The notes under the pieces: generated by a model
What the model saw: only the letters and a program-made list of their open reading frames with translations
What the model was told of the DNA's origin: nothing
Databases searched by the model: none
Origin: Candidatus Saccharimonadota bacterium
Lineage (GTDB): Bacteria; Eremiobacterota; Xenobia; Xenobiales; Xenobiaceae
Length of the DNA stretch: 20,445 nucleotides
Direction of reading: 5' to 3'
Assembly (NCBI GenBank): GCA_004554425.1
Contig: SFMI01000021.1
Span: 1-20,445 of the forward strand
Translations under genes and position numbers: made by a program
Shown: in pieces, positions 9,301 through 15,360 of the stretch
Position numbering within the stretch: position 1 is the first letter of the stretch
Layout: each line of letters starts with the position of its first letter

Positions 9301-11702
9301 ATGAGGCCTTTGTAATAGTCAAGTGACTTGGCAATAAAGCCTTCAGCTTCGAGGTAACGACCATTCAGCTCTTCTATACGAGAACGCAAGAGCCAGAGCT
9401 TAGCTAAAGAGGCTCGGTTAGAGAAATTGCTATTTTTGCCTTCGAATTGTTCGAAAATACCGATTGCTTGTTCGGTATATTGCAAGCATTCGTCTAGGCG
9501 ATTGCTCTTTTCTAACAAAAAGGCAATTTGATAAATAACATCAGCATGAAGGTGAGCTAATTCAGAGCGTCCTTGCTCTTTGATCAGTTTTTCAAAGTAG
9601 GCTTGCGATTGGCGCAAATTGGCAATAGCTACTTCAGAATCTTTTTCATTTACTAAGCCGAGCAAAGCCTTAGCACGCGCTTCGATAACTTTGCCAGTTT
9701 CTGGCAAATCTTTAGAAAAACGCAATACTTCTTCGAAACGCAAGCGAGCTTGACGGTTGGAAGCATTTTGTTCAGCCAGCAATTCACCCAATTGCAAATT
9801 GAGTTGCACCCAAGCCATACTAGCTTCGGGAGTACGCGGATTGGCTTTGCGTTCAACAACTTTTTGCAAAGCGGCAATAGCTTGTGAACGCTGCCCTAAG
9901 GCCAATTGAGCTTCAGCACGCAAACAAGCGACCGAAGCTAAATTATTCAGAGCATTCACGTCACCCAAATCAGCCATTTTGCTCCAAATATCAAAAGCCA
10001 TAGTCGCGTCTTCAGCAGCTTGACGAGGCAATTCAAGTTCTAAGTAGATGCGAGCTCTCTCACTAAGAACTTTAGCTTTCACCACCCTGTTGCGATCGTT
10101 AGAAGAGACGAACTCAAAGGCTCTATCTAATTCTTGTTTGGCTTTATCGTAATCGAGCATGCCTCTGTAGACGCTGCAACAGAACATACACAACTCGACA
10201 ACTCTGGAGCCTACTGAAGCCACACCGGAAGAGACAAAAAATTGAATCAGCTTCTTGCTGACTTCAAGGGCGATCTTGCGATCTTCTGAGCTGCCGCTAG
10301 AAGTCATCTCTTTAAGCCACGTCTCCACCGCTGGCATAAAGCTACTATCTGAAGCCAAACGCTGGATCAGCTGCGTATCCTTACTATTCGTAGCCCAATC
10401 GGAAAGATGGCGCACAGCTAAAACAGTAGCTGGAGTGAAACTTTCCTCGGTTTGCAAAGCCGACTCAGCCCACATGGCCAACTGACGATTAGCCAAAGCA
10501 CCAGCTTGAGGAAACATATCGCGACATATTTCCAGAACCAACGGAGAGCGCAACTCTACGCCTTCGTCTTCGCCAAAAGCTACTAAACCATTAAGGCGGT
10601 AAGCGGTTGCCTCTCCATCACGTATACCGAAACCGGGGAAGCGCAATAGCTCAACAGGAATAGCTTCACCAGCTTCACCGACAGCAGCCAACAGTGGAAT
10701 ATGATAATGTTCCAGTACATCAGGGCCCAATAAAGTGCGCAACTTATTACGCAATTCTTCAATACTTTCAGTAACTAAGGGGGCCACATCATTTTCCGAC
10801 TCGGAAACTGTCGACAAGCTGGTAAGAGAATTGCGATCTTTACTTAAAGCATTCGTAAAAAAGCGACGGCGGAAAATAGGGTCAACTTCAATAGTAGTTA
10901 AGTGGTTGGTAGCAACTTCTCGATATAAAAAGCGTTTTCCTAAACAAGGAGAGATCAACACATGCATTGATAACTTGTCTGAATGACAAATAGAGCATCT
11001 TTCAAAAACGATAAAAGGAGGTAACTCGTCGCGACTGCTTTCTGTATTGAGGAAGAGGCGAGCGCAAGCTCCTTTGCGCTCCTCCACTTCAAAACGCCAA
11101 CGATTCAAAAATTCAGAAAAAGCCGGCAAAATGGCATTGAGGTGAGGCAAATAATTGACAATGCTCGGAGCCATAGAAGCGATGTCATCTAAATTGCGTC
11201 TAGAGAAGAAACGCTCACGCCAAATAGTCCAGGGAACTTGGGAAAAATTAGTATTAGCTCCCAAACCAAGCAAAGCAGTATATTCTTGGGTATCCCCGCC
11301 TGCATTACGGCCTGGATTTACATATAAGAACTTAAGGATAGCTTCAACAAGTGGATTTTGACGGCTACGCTTAGGCAAATAAGAAACAGCCCAGCTTAAT
11401 AAACCGCAAGCAGCTTCGGCGAAATCGACACGCCACAAACTGCGCCTCCAACCAGGCAAAGGAGCTTCGGAAGGAGAGAGCGGAGCTACTGAAGACGCAG
11501 CCATAAAAATGCTAATAAAATCTATAACTTCGCGAAAATGCCATGCGGCAGGCACATAATTGATATGACCTGTCTCATCCGGAGTAAGGCTTTTATCCAG
11601 ACATTGCAAATTGGCCGACAAAGCTGCCGACACAGGATTGTCATTCCGAATCATCCCTTCGGGAATAATCAACTTTGAGTTCTCAGGCCCGCTTCTCACC
11701 AT
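3381..11702 (-). CDS. Giant TPR protein, 2773 residues, with disordered Ala/Glu/Pro-rich centre
   Basis: The ATG follows AAGGGAG by about seven bases. Residues 1-470 form a unique N-terminal region with no family I recognise; it contains an isolated CSICH at 236-240. Residues about 475-1550 are an extended series of tetratricopeptide-like helix pairs (patterns such as AxxxLxxVxERK, YxxALxDFSKAL, DEAMQVYSDAI-like units), expected to be a protein-binding solenoid. Residues about 1550-2470 are low complexity, rich in Ser, Ala, Glu, Pro and Val, with acidic stretches, basic amphipathic helices and internal repeats. Residues about 2473-2773 return to TPR units. No signal peptide or membrane helix is visible, so a cytoplasmic scaffold is the natural inference, but no partner or function can be named. 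It starts 26 bases after the terminator that closes the smpB operon, leaving no room for a separate promoter between them. Alternative upstream starts are unlikely given that terminator. Confidence 0.9.
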   Translation of the reverse strand: MVRSGPENSKLIIPEGMIRNDNPVSAALSANLQCLDKSLTPDETGHINYVPAAWHFREVIDFISIFMAASSVAPLSPSEAPLPGWRRSLWRVDFAEAACGLLSWAVSYLPKRSRQNPLVEAILKFLYVNPGRNAGGDTQEYTALLGLGANTNFSQVPWTIWRERFFSRRNLDDIASMAPSIVNYLPHLNAILPAFSEFLNRWRFEVEERKGACARLFLNTESSRDELPPFIVFERCSICHSDKLSMHVLISPCLGKRFLYREVATNHLTTIEVDPIFRRRFFTNALSKDRNSLTSLSTVSESENDVAPLVTESIEELRNKLRTLLGPDVLEHYHIPLLAAVGEAGEAIPVELLRFPGFGIRDGEATAYRLNGLVAFGEDEGVELRSPLVLEICRDMFPQAGALANRQLAMWAESALQTEESFTPATVLAVRHLSDWATNSKDTQLIQRLASDSSFMPAVETWLKEMTSSGSSEDRKIALEVSKKLIQFFVSSGVASVGSRVVELCMFCCSVYRGMLDYDKAKQELDRAFEFVSSNDRNRVVKAKVLSERARIYLELELPRQAAEDATMAFDIWSKMADLGDVNALNNLASVACLRAEAQLALGQRSQAIAALQKVVERKANPRTPEASMAWVQLNLQLGELLAEQNASNRQARLRFEEVLRFSKDLPETGKVIEARAKALLGLVNEKDSEVAIANLRQSQAYFEKLIKEQGRSELAHLHADVIYQIAFLLEKSNRLDECLQYTEQAIGIFEQFEGKNSNFSNRASLAKLWLLRSRIEELNGRYLEAEGFIAKSLDYYKGLIDDSQVRYISDYAKVLAKRGSLRVIRGAYEEAKEDLEDSIERWPGAHDLKNAKAPLARVFLNLGVAYAKLNNVLSALAQFEKGLVISENRNDRATYLQVLSERVWVLFYDGQFKKAEDDFTTIFSGQRGEASHKDLMGRAASCLYQYKYPEALADFSKALANPEDNKEDTWALLGAGFACLGLKDVNRARFHFNKIASILANPASLPFEEGVVAVMAHFGLAKAFALENNQEQAVQEDIIGCTIWAENSGRLSDYGNEDAIYKVFSVFYAFVPQILFESTVSLRGHDAAEVAIPPLRAVRNIGVNPIIYRLNPLLNFEAGIELVKAYTSLNMGSEVVSLTQELIEEAYDSENGLGNGKKPSEIQVAWLCLNLVRLVTSCSAQSDGSYITPDYCSKDELYNYLEKAVAIYDKLSKQGLSLQDRNDYAELMFSKGLLDKADGKIESAAEAFKKANRLYSDLRSLTDGKGCELELSSVLMNLVELAESSGDEDNTVFLLDEMLSTLGSVVSLPDKDSALRKTFIKNFAAFISRSFANSVGIQDLLGDLIVLPFWNGSDIESFESALENRLRDRMRRNYIPVFRAIIKNWSSRCKDKQVRYGEKLLDLWLNQGLMDSAAGIRDGLYLLEQLVSLGEERLDIADWADNFAVRAQEGLARFYASEGNNRFAIELLEKAMHLIGHKATFEAKTSLEVDLGIKRAELLIKTGMYEDAKQTLDAAELALQKLKGGNSAFKEKIDHIRIDLFLRGELTPKAGNKDTNNNSEVSESDIDDESPLAKLVRQESSANKNKQRSLAGGFISAVSGRLLGRKNNQSKESPLDSLTDKKDKSTKEDSASVSFAQANVEAANSTPEVLDESASSLAKDGASMLEASAENEPVSRPVHIDLNRASRASSIGISEVDELDSLDADDSASSFTPSYTSSGRLIPDDFGQMASPEANIESNESNSLRRVIPEDIGKEADSQALESMPAPAVATAAESSSVQSAEELPSVSEQVVDDSATSKANVSTFAPVSEPLTNEITTSLSEPTSTQPVVTQIPVAEQSIAEFAPITTPSASFEPTIEKTINAIDAVPIIEHNAQVEYAPVENDSTVEAAPPHTATAEPVRASAKDALKKQLLAQMRSGSGLPKSSEAHREKVGSATERAASGAPAENVHQAPKEGATDMERISARLNSKLARKANVSLASTEISRNKAKTASSASLGVHRDDTEEEKEKQSGSLPTSESRRISLKGAVSEEQLEALAKKAASLPPEPPPKVIPKKQITVPDSLKDRMEKARLRKERQEARQARLSGGATDEVEHVAADSVASEAKVEVASDSVGVAAYADFGDLAAPIMSPSVTEQPVQPVTTLRSAVMRDRSAERSSLFSRVASAAQMAVADNSAVVEQQTMAEPLQASAEEVKLVAEPEQTAIVEPSAAATEPTSVAVQTDSSAEQKRAARASLKQALLASRLAAKKHASAAAPAVEAAPAQETAAPTYDMATAPAVEAETVAKESQQTVQSQESEAVSVDNLAMLASELLGVKPKATRFANFDSSIAKAEPYASAENTAAIEQPNIQTMSAPTSESEQIVAVEASPAAEPITVAAPSAAVESKPAVAKADSLAEQKRAARASLKQALLASRLAAKKHASAAAPSVEAAPVVPEAAPAAYDMAATPDYNTVPGLVSEFVAPSQNQGANIYDRQSALKEVDHGFACLDARDFDGAERCFRNVLGAVNCLTDSRELGEVMAACLEGMNSTGYAMFENGLGRRAWQAAKYACEMSRAYLAIRYDSAAWPWWGDMERQAGEFGDNLQAYDEAVAYFRKAIEIYLKLIDLGLGEDSRVDALNTLLKLGQVYEKMNQLDEAMQVYSDAIAQGNIVLGNGYNENMTMAEVYRRLAELCMISGYCEAAADDFAWALEFYARDSEISNDRHYMEQAAVRARLAEAYLVVGRDEDAYGCRNELMNLLDYFNKYRRDQEAAILVKIINNFDAAASHYRQN
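4350..4522 (-). repeat. Copy 2 of an internal duplication in the TPR protein gene
   Basis: Bases 4401-4522 match 4911-5032 at nearly every position, offset by exactly 510 bases. The similarity extends more weakly to about 4350. The encoded unit reads DSLAEQKRAARASLKQALL, then SRLAAKKHASAAAP, then an Ala/Pro segment ending in AYDMA (about residues 2394-2451). It is a basic amphipathic helix followed by a flexible spacer. Confidence 0.85.
4860..5032 (-). repeat. Copy 1 of an internal duplication in the TPR protein gene
   Basis: Partner of the repeat at 4350-4522; about residues 2224-2281. Its protein unit differs by only a few residues (DSSAEQ for DSLAEQ, TYDMA for AYDMA). The high DNA identity, including synonymous sites, points to a fairly recent duplication or gene conversion. 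Confidence 0.85.
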
Positions 11703-11729
11703 AGCACTCTCCCTTGCATTTTTAAGACA

Positions 11730-11772
11730 AAAAAAAGCCCGCCCGGATTATTCTAGGCTAAAGGCTTTTTTT
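11730..11772 (-). terminator. Terminator of the coaE-transglycosylase-smpB operon
   Basis: AAAAAAAGCC (11763-11772 read on the minus strand) pairs with GGCTTTTTTT (11730-11739), 16 bases after the smpB stop. The U-run on the minus strand fits factor-independent termination. The next gene begins only 26-30 bases later. Confidence 0.75.
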
Positions 11773-11788
11773 CCCTCCGATATGTGGG

Positions 11789-12280
11789 TTATCTGCGTTC
11801 TGCTATAGCTCTCTCAATATCACGCTTGGCAGTTTTGGCAGCTTCGGCTTCACGTTTATCGTAAAGCTTTTTACCACGCGATAAAGCGATTTCCACTTTT
11901 ATATAATTCTTCTTGAAGTACAACTTAGTAGGAATGATCGTCAGACCCTTTTCATGAGTACGCGCTTTCAAGCGTCTAATTTCGCTCTTATTGAGCAAAA
12001 GGCGACGTGCTCGCATAGGATCATGATTAAAGGTGCTGGCATAATGCCACTTACTAATATTCAATCCTTTTAACCAAACTTGATTAAAATCGTCAACTAC
12101 AGCATAAGCATCGACCAAACTGAGCCGCCCTTCACGCAAAGATTTTACTTCAGTTCCTTGCAAAGCGATACCAGCTTCGAAAAATTCTTCAAAAATATAT
12201 TCATGTCTAGCTTGCCTATTGACGGCAATAATTTTTACACCGGATTCTGTTTTTTGTTGATTTTTATTCTTTTTAGCCAT
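11789..12280 (-). CDS. smpB: SsrA-binding protein SmpB
   Basis: SmpB binds tmRNA and brings it to stalled ribosomes for trans-translation in the cytoplasm. The 163-residue product has the normal length. Hallmarks seen are RHEYIFEEFFEAGIALQGTEVKSLREG near the N-terminus (OB-fold core), NHDP followed by RRLLLNKSEI, GLTIIPTKLYF, and the C-terminal GKKLYDKREAEAAKTAKRDIERA tail that enters the decoding centre. The ATG lies within the last codons of the upstream transglycosylase gene (8-base overlap in a different frame), and no strong Shine-Dalgarno is visible, so translational coupling is likely. The tmRNA gene itself is not in this window. Confidence 0.97.
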   Translation of the reverse strand: MAKKNKNQQKTESGVKIIAVNRQARHEYIFEEFFEAGIALQGTEVKSLREGRLSLVDAYAVVDDFNQVWLKGLNISKWHYASTFNHDPMRARRLLLNKSEIRRLKARTHEKGLTIIPTKLYFKKNYIKVEIALSRGKKLYDKREAEAAKTAKRDIERAIAERR

Positions 12281-12929
12281 TTTTATTTACTCTGGAAATA
12301 GGTAAAGATTGGTTACAAACCAATTGCGGATAAAGTTTGCTATATTTTTCCGCATTATTCAAGACCTTTTTTACAAAAAATCTCGTCTCAGGTACAGGTA
12401 TTTCTTCAACTGTCAACGGCCTTCCCTGCTCTTCTATCCAAGAATCGACTTCATGCTGACCAGCATTATATGCAGCCAGAGCTTCCACACTCTTATTGTC
12501 AAAACGTTGTAAAAGCCAAGACAGATAGTAAGCCCCCAAATAGATATTAAGTTCAGGCTCTTGTAAACGGCGGTTATCTGTCGGCGCAACTTCTATTTGG
12601 TGTGTTTCCGCTATCCAACGGGCCGTATCAGGCATAAGTTGCATCAGTCCCAAAGCACCAACTTCCGATTGAGCTTCTGGATTAAATCCACTTTCGGCCA
12701 AAATTACTCCAGCTACCAGCGAAGGGCTAACTCCAGCTTCACGTCCTGCAGCTATTACCGTACGTTCATATTTTAACGGGTACCAGTAATGCTCAATATT
12801 AGACCAGTTTGCATACAGAATCAAAAATATTGCTAAGAAAAGAAGCGAAAGTCTGACAAAAACGTACGAGAAGGAGCAAACATTGCCTTTATTTTCGTCT
12901 ATCCGCTCGGCATTTATCTCAAAGTCCAT
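12273..12929 (-). CDS. Membrane-anchored lytic murein transglycosylase (SLT domain)
   Basis: The protein cleaves peptidoglycan glycan strands, forming 1,6-anhydro ends, outside the cytoplasmic membrane. I use the ATG at 12927-12929 (218 residues) because AGGAAAGG precedes it and it overlaps the coaE stop by 11 bases. The in-frame ATG at 12993-12995 lacks a ribosome site and would lie deep inside coaE. Residues about 23-41 form one hydrophobic segment, an N-terminal anchor. The catalytic glutamate is E79 in ILAESGFNP; SEVGALGLMQLMPDTA and AYNAG complete the family-1 goose-lysozyme-like SLT signature. An adjacent coaE and transglycosylase pair is, as I recall, common in Negativicutes, where a small membrane-bound Slt follows coaE. 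Confidence 0.92.
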   Translation of the reverse strand: MDFEINAERIDENKGNVCSFSYVFVRLSLLFLAIFLILYANWSNIEHYWYPLKYERTVIAAGREAGVSPSLVAGVILAESGFNPEAQSEVGALGLMQLMPDTARWIAETHQIEVAPTDNRRLQEPELNIYLGAYYLSWLLQRFDNKSVEALAAYNAGQHEVDSWIEEQGRPLTVEEIPVPETRFFVKKVLNNAEKYSKLYPQLVCNQSLPISRVNKNG

Positions 12930-13539
12930 ATATAGGTGCGAACCTTTCCTGCCAAACTTGCTCAACTTGACGGTGTAAAGCCGGTAAAGTGCCATTATTA
13001 TCTATCAAGATAGTGGCCCTTTCAGCTTTGGCAATCAAGCTCATTTGTGAACTAATACGCTCTCTAGCTTCTGCCTTAGTCAATTTATCGCGAGCCATAA
13101 GCCGCTCAAGTTGCTTTTTCTCGTTGATATCAACAACTAGCACCCCAGCACAAGCAGCCTCAGCTCCATGTTCAAAAAGTAAAGGAGCCATAATAAAAAC
13201 TAAAGGAACCTCCAAGCGAGCCTGAGCGACCAAAGCGAAGGTACGTTTCCAAATTGCCGGATGAATTAACTCGTTTAAAGCTTGCAATTTGTCAGGATCA
13301 TGAAATACGATTTTACCCAAATAAGAGCGACGTAAGGCCCCTTGTTTATCCAAAACATTATTGCCAAATTGCTCAGCTATTTTTGCCAAAAGCGGAGTGC
13401 CTGGCTCAACTAACTCTCGACTAACCGAATCGCAATCGATAACACGAGCCCCCAACTGTTGCAATAAAGCGGCCACTGTAGACTTTCCGCAGGCGATACC
13501 TCCAGTAAGCCCCCAGACTACACCTTCTTTTCCTTCCAT
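12919..13539 (-). CDS. coaE: Dephospho-CoA kinase
   Basis: CoaE phosphorylates the 3'-hydroxyl of dephospho-CoA with ATP, the last step of coenzyme A synthesis. The 206-residue length is standard. The Walker A loop GLTGGIACGKSTV lies at residues about 10-22; DCDSVSRELVEPGTPLL (substrate-side DxD-type segment), LNELIHPAIWK and the lid region around RLMARDKLTKAEARERI are all present. The ATG is preceded by TAGGAT about nine bases upstream. It opens a tight cluster with the transglycosylase gene (11-base overlap) and smpB. The terminator of rpsA ends only about 40 bases upstream, so expression may depend on read-through or on a promoter I cannot identify. Confidence 0.96.
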   Translation of the reverse strand: MEGKEGVVWGLTGGIACGKSTVAALLQQLGARVIDCDSVSRELVEPGTPLLAKIAEQFGNNVLDKQGALRRSYLGKIVFHDPDKLQALNELIHPAIWKRTFALVAQARLEVPLVFIMAPLLFEHGAEAACAGVLVVDINEKKQLERLMARDKLTKAEARERISSQMSLIAKAERATILIDNNGTLPALHRQVEQVWQERFAPIYGL

Positions 13540-13574
13540 AACTTATATCCTAACACCAAAAGAGAAAATCTCAC

Positions 13575-13636
13575 CAAAAAAAATCCCCGCCTCGATTAGG
13601 TAAAGCCGCAGCTGTACCTGCTAAGGTCGGGGATTT
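13575..13636 (-). terminator. rpsA terminator, long nested hairpin
   Basis: Read on the minus strand, AAATCCCCG (13628-13636) pairs with CGGGGATTT (13581-13589), followed by a run of eight U. Inside the 38-base loop, CCT/AGG and AGGTA/TACCT can pair further, so the hairpin is longer than a minimal terminator. It begins about 40 bases after the rpsA stop. Confidence 0.85.
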
Positions 13637-13677
13637 CTCACTTTTTTTAGCGAAGACTAACTCCGCACGAATAGGTA

Positions 13678-14919
13678 CTAGGCCTCTTCGTTTTTAGTGA
13701 TGTTGTTAAGCTTATCTTTGCCCATCTTGGAGGCTAAGATCTCGCCAATGCTGTTACCGCTACCACGCTCGTCGTGAGAGACGCGACGACCGCTGTTGTT
13801 TTCGTTGGAACGAGCGGCAGGCTGCTGGAGGCGCTTGAGAGACAAGGTCATGCGGCGCTTCTCGCGGTCGAGGTCGATAATCTCGGCCTGAACTTCCTGG
13901 TCGGGCTTAAGAATGTCGGAAGGACGATTCACGTGAGAGCGATCCATCTCGCTGACGGGAATGAGGCCTTCTACGCCGGGCATGACTTCCATGAAGGCGT
14001 ACTTGCTAGCTAAACGGGTGATGCGGCCTTTAACTACATCGCCGACTTTGTGCTTGTCACAAGCCATTAACCAAGGATCGGGGGCGGCTTGACGCAAGGA
14101 TAAGGAGATGCGGTTGCTCTCGGGATCGACCTTCAAAATGAGAACGTCGACTTGCTGACCGGGTTGTACCACGTCGGAAGGCTGCTTAATGCGGCTCCAG
14201 GAAAGTTCGGAAATGTGAACGAGGCCGTCTACTCCGCCCAAATTTACGAAAGCGCCGAAGGGGGTGAGACGAGCTACGGTACCGCTGACAATGCTGCCCT
14301 CGGTGAGCTTCTTCAAGGTGTCTTCTTTGCTCTTGCGACGAAGTTCTTCTTCGGCTTTCTTGCGAGAGAGCACGACCTTGCGGCGGCTCTTATCGACTTC
14401 GAGAACCTTCAAGTTGAGCTCTTCACCGATGAACTCGGAAAGATCGCGGACGGGACGGATGTCGGCGTGGGAAGCGGGCACGAAACCACGGATACCTACG
14501 TCTACGATCAAGCCGCCCTTAACCTGCTCGGTGCATGTAGCAGTGATAGTTTTACCCTCTTCCATAGCCTCCAAGATGTCTCTCCAGGCCTTCTCGTTAT
14601 CGGCGCGGCGCTTGGAAAGAGTCAGGGTACCTTCGGACTCGTCAACTTTTTGTACTACAACGTTGATCTTGTCTCCGACCTTGACTACATCCTTGGGGGA
14701 TACGTCAGGCGCATTGGATACCTGGTTGGCGGGGATGAAACCGTCGGTCTTGTAACCTACGTCAACATAAACACCATCATCGCTTACGCTGATGACTTTA
14801 CCCTCAAGGAAATCATCCTTGGAGATAGGCTTTACGTTCTTCTCGTATTCTTCCAGAGCCTGGGCCATATCCTGGCAGTTCTCTTCGGCTGAAGTGGTAG
14901 GTTGAGTATTGTCGTCCAT
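13678..14919 (-). CDS. rpsA: 30S ribosomal protein S1, four S1 domains
   Basis: S1 binds mRNA on the 30S subunit and helps initiation on weak or structured leaders. Four OB-fold S1 repeats are visible at about residues 33-105 (GVYVDVGYKTDGFIP), 115-190 (GGLIVDVGIRGFVPASH), 205-275 (FGAFVNLGGVDGLVHISELSW) and 290-365 (YAFMEVMPGVEGLIPVSEM). A basic, Asn/Ser-rich tail follows. At 413 residues it is a short form compared with the six-domain 557-residue E. coli protein, similar to those of Bacillota and cyanobacteria. Codon choice (AAG, GAG, TTC, ATC) differs sharply from the AAA/GAA/TTT/ATT style of its neighbours, as expected for a very highly expressed gene. AAAGGGAG lies about 13 bases before the ATG. 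A 441-base non-coding leader precedes it and a strong terminator follows. Confidence 0.96.
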   Translation of the reverse strand: MDDNTQPTTSAEENCQDMAQALEEYEKNVKPISKDDFLEGKVISVSDDGVYVDVGYKTDGFIPANQVSNAPDVSPKDVVKVGDKINVVVQKVDESEGTLTLSKRRADNEKAWRDILEAMEEGKTITATCTEQVKGGLIVDVGIRGFVPASHADIRPVRDLSEFIGEELNLKVLEVDKSRRKVVLSRKKAEEELRRKSKEDTLKKLTEGSIVSGTVARLTPFGAFVNLGGVDGLVHISELSWSRIKQPSDVVQPGQQVDVLILKVDPESNRISLSLRQAAPDPWLMACDKHKVGDVVKGRITRLASKYAFMEVMPGVEGLIPVSEMDRSHVNRPSDILKPDQEVQAEIIDLDREKRRMTLSLKRLQQPAARSNENNSGRRVSHDERGSGNSIGEILASKMGKDKLNNITKNEEA

Positions 14920-15302
14920 ATTGTCGTATTAGCTCCCTTTAATAACCGTTCACTCTGACCGCAAAATCTTAGAAGAAGATCTTTCGGCGAAATTCCTGAT
15001 TCATCCACGCAGGTCGCGCTTCCTTTTCCCTAAAGAATCGGAAGGAAAGCGCCAACTCTATTATGTCCACAGGCGTAGATTCGGGGGTGAACAAGCCCCT
15101 ATTATTCATGCAAACACCTGCTTTTTTAGGTGTCCGTAACCATCCGCAGCTGCGGGGTTTCTCTGCCCTTATGACCGCCAAAATATCGCCTCTAGAACAC
15201 GATCCCGGGCAGTCTGTTTCAAGCTTATGATGTCCCTAAGTTTCTGCTGTTTTTTCATTACTCCTTCAAAAGTTTTCTCAAGAAAAAAAACTTTTAACAA
15301 AC
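14920..15302 (-). promoter_or_regulatory. Long structured leader upstream of rpsA
   Basis: This stretch between the polA terminator and rpsA has no convincing gene but several possible stems. They are a 10-bp stem with one bulge (15016-15025 with 15042-15052), GGGG/CCCC (15084-15087 with 15096-15099), ACACCT/AGGTGT (15114-15119 with 15128-15133), a 12-base palindrome CCGCAGCTGCGG at 15144-15155, and an A/T inverted repeat (15268-15276 with 15287-15295). The inner part is more GC-rich than the flanks. A leader with feedback control by S1 would be plausible from what is known of rpsA in E. coli, but nothing here proves it. I match it to no known riboswitch or RNA family. A 70-codon TTG-initiated frame at 14969-15181 uses codons rare in the neighbouring genes and is probably spurious. 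Confidence 0.4.
15169..15258 (-). CDS. Possible 29-codon leader peptide ahead of rpsA
   Basis: An ATG follows GAAGGAG with only a two-base gap, shorter than usual. The frame encodes a basic 29-residue peptide beginning MKKQQKLRDIISLKQ and ending in TAA at 15169-15171. It ends close to the GC-rich palindrome of the rpsA leader. It could be a translated upstream frame or chance; I have no family match. Confidence 0.15.
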   Translation of the reverse strand: MKKQQKLRDIISLKQTARDRVLEAIFWRS

Positions 15303-15329
15303 GAAAAGCTGCAGAAAATACTACAGCCT
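15303..15329 (-). terminator. Terminator of the polA homologue
   Basis: Read on the minus strand, GGCTGTAG (15321-15328) pairs with CTGCAGCT (15307-15314) across a TATTTT loop, followed by TTTTCGTTTG. It lies about 30 bases after the polA stop. Confidence 0.65.
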
Positions 15330-15360
15330 TCCATCTTTTTCACAATTCGCAACAAGCACT

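Noticed and set aside
10983..10997. CSICH in the TPR protein resembling a heme c-binding CXXCH motif
   Set aside because: It occurs once, in a cytoplasmic protein without a signal peptide or other cytochrome features; chance or a partial metal site is more likely.
12930..12995. Upstream ATG extending the transglycosylase by 22 residues
   Set aside because: No ribosome site, 77-base overlap with coaE, and the shorter form begins just before the membrane anchor with an upstream AGGAAAGG.
14152..14892. Plus-strand 246-codon and 163-codon frames over rpsA
   Set aside because: These are shadows caused by the biased third positions of rpsA; the minus frame has four clear S1 domains.
14969..15181. 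70-codon frame in the rpsA leader
   Set aside because: TTG start without a ribosome site, AGG-rich codons unlike neighbouring genes, and it overlaps the predicted hairpins.
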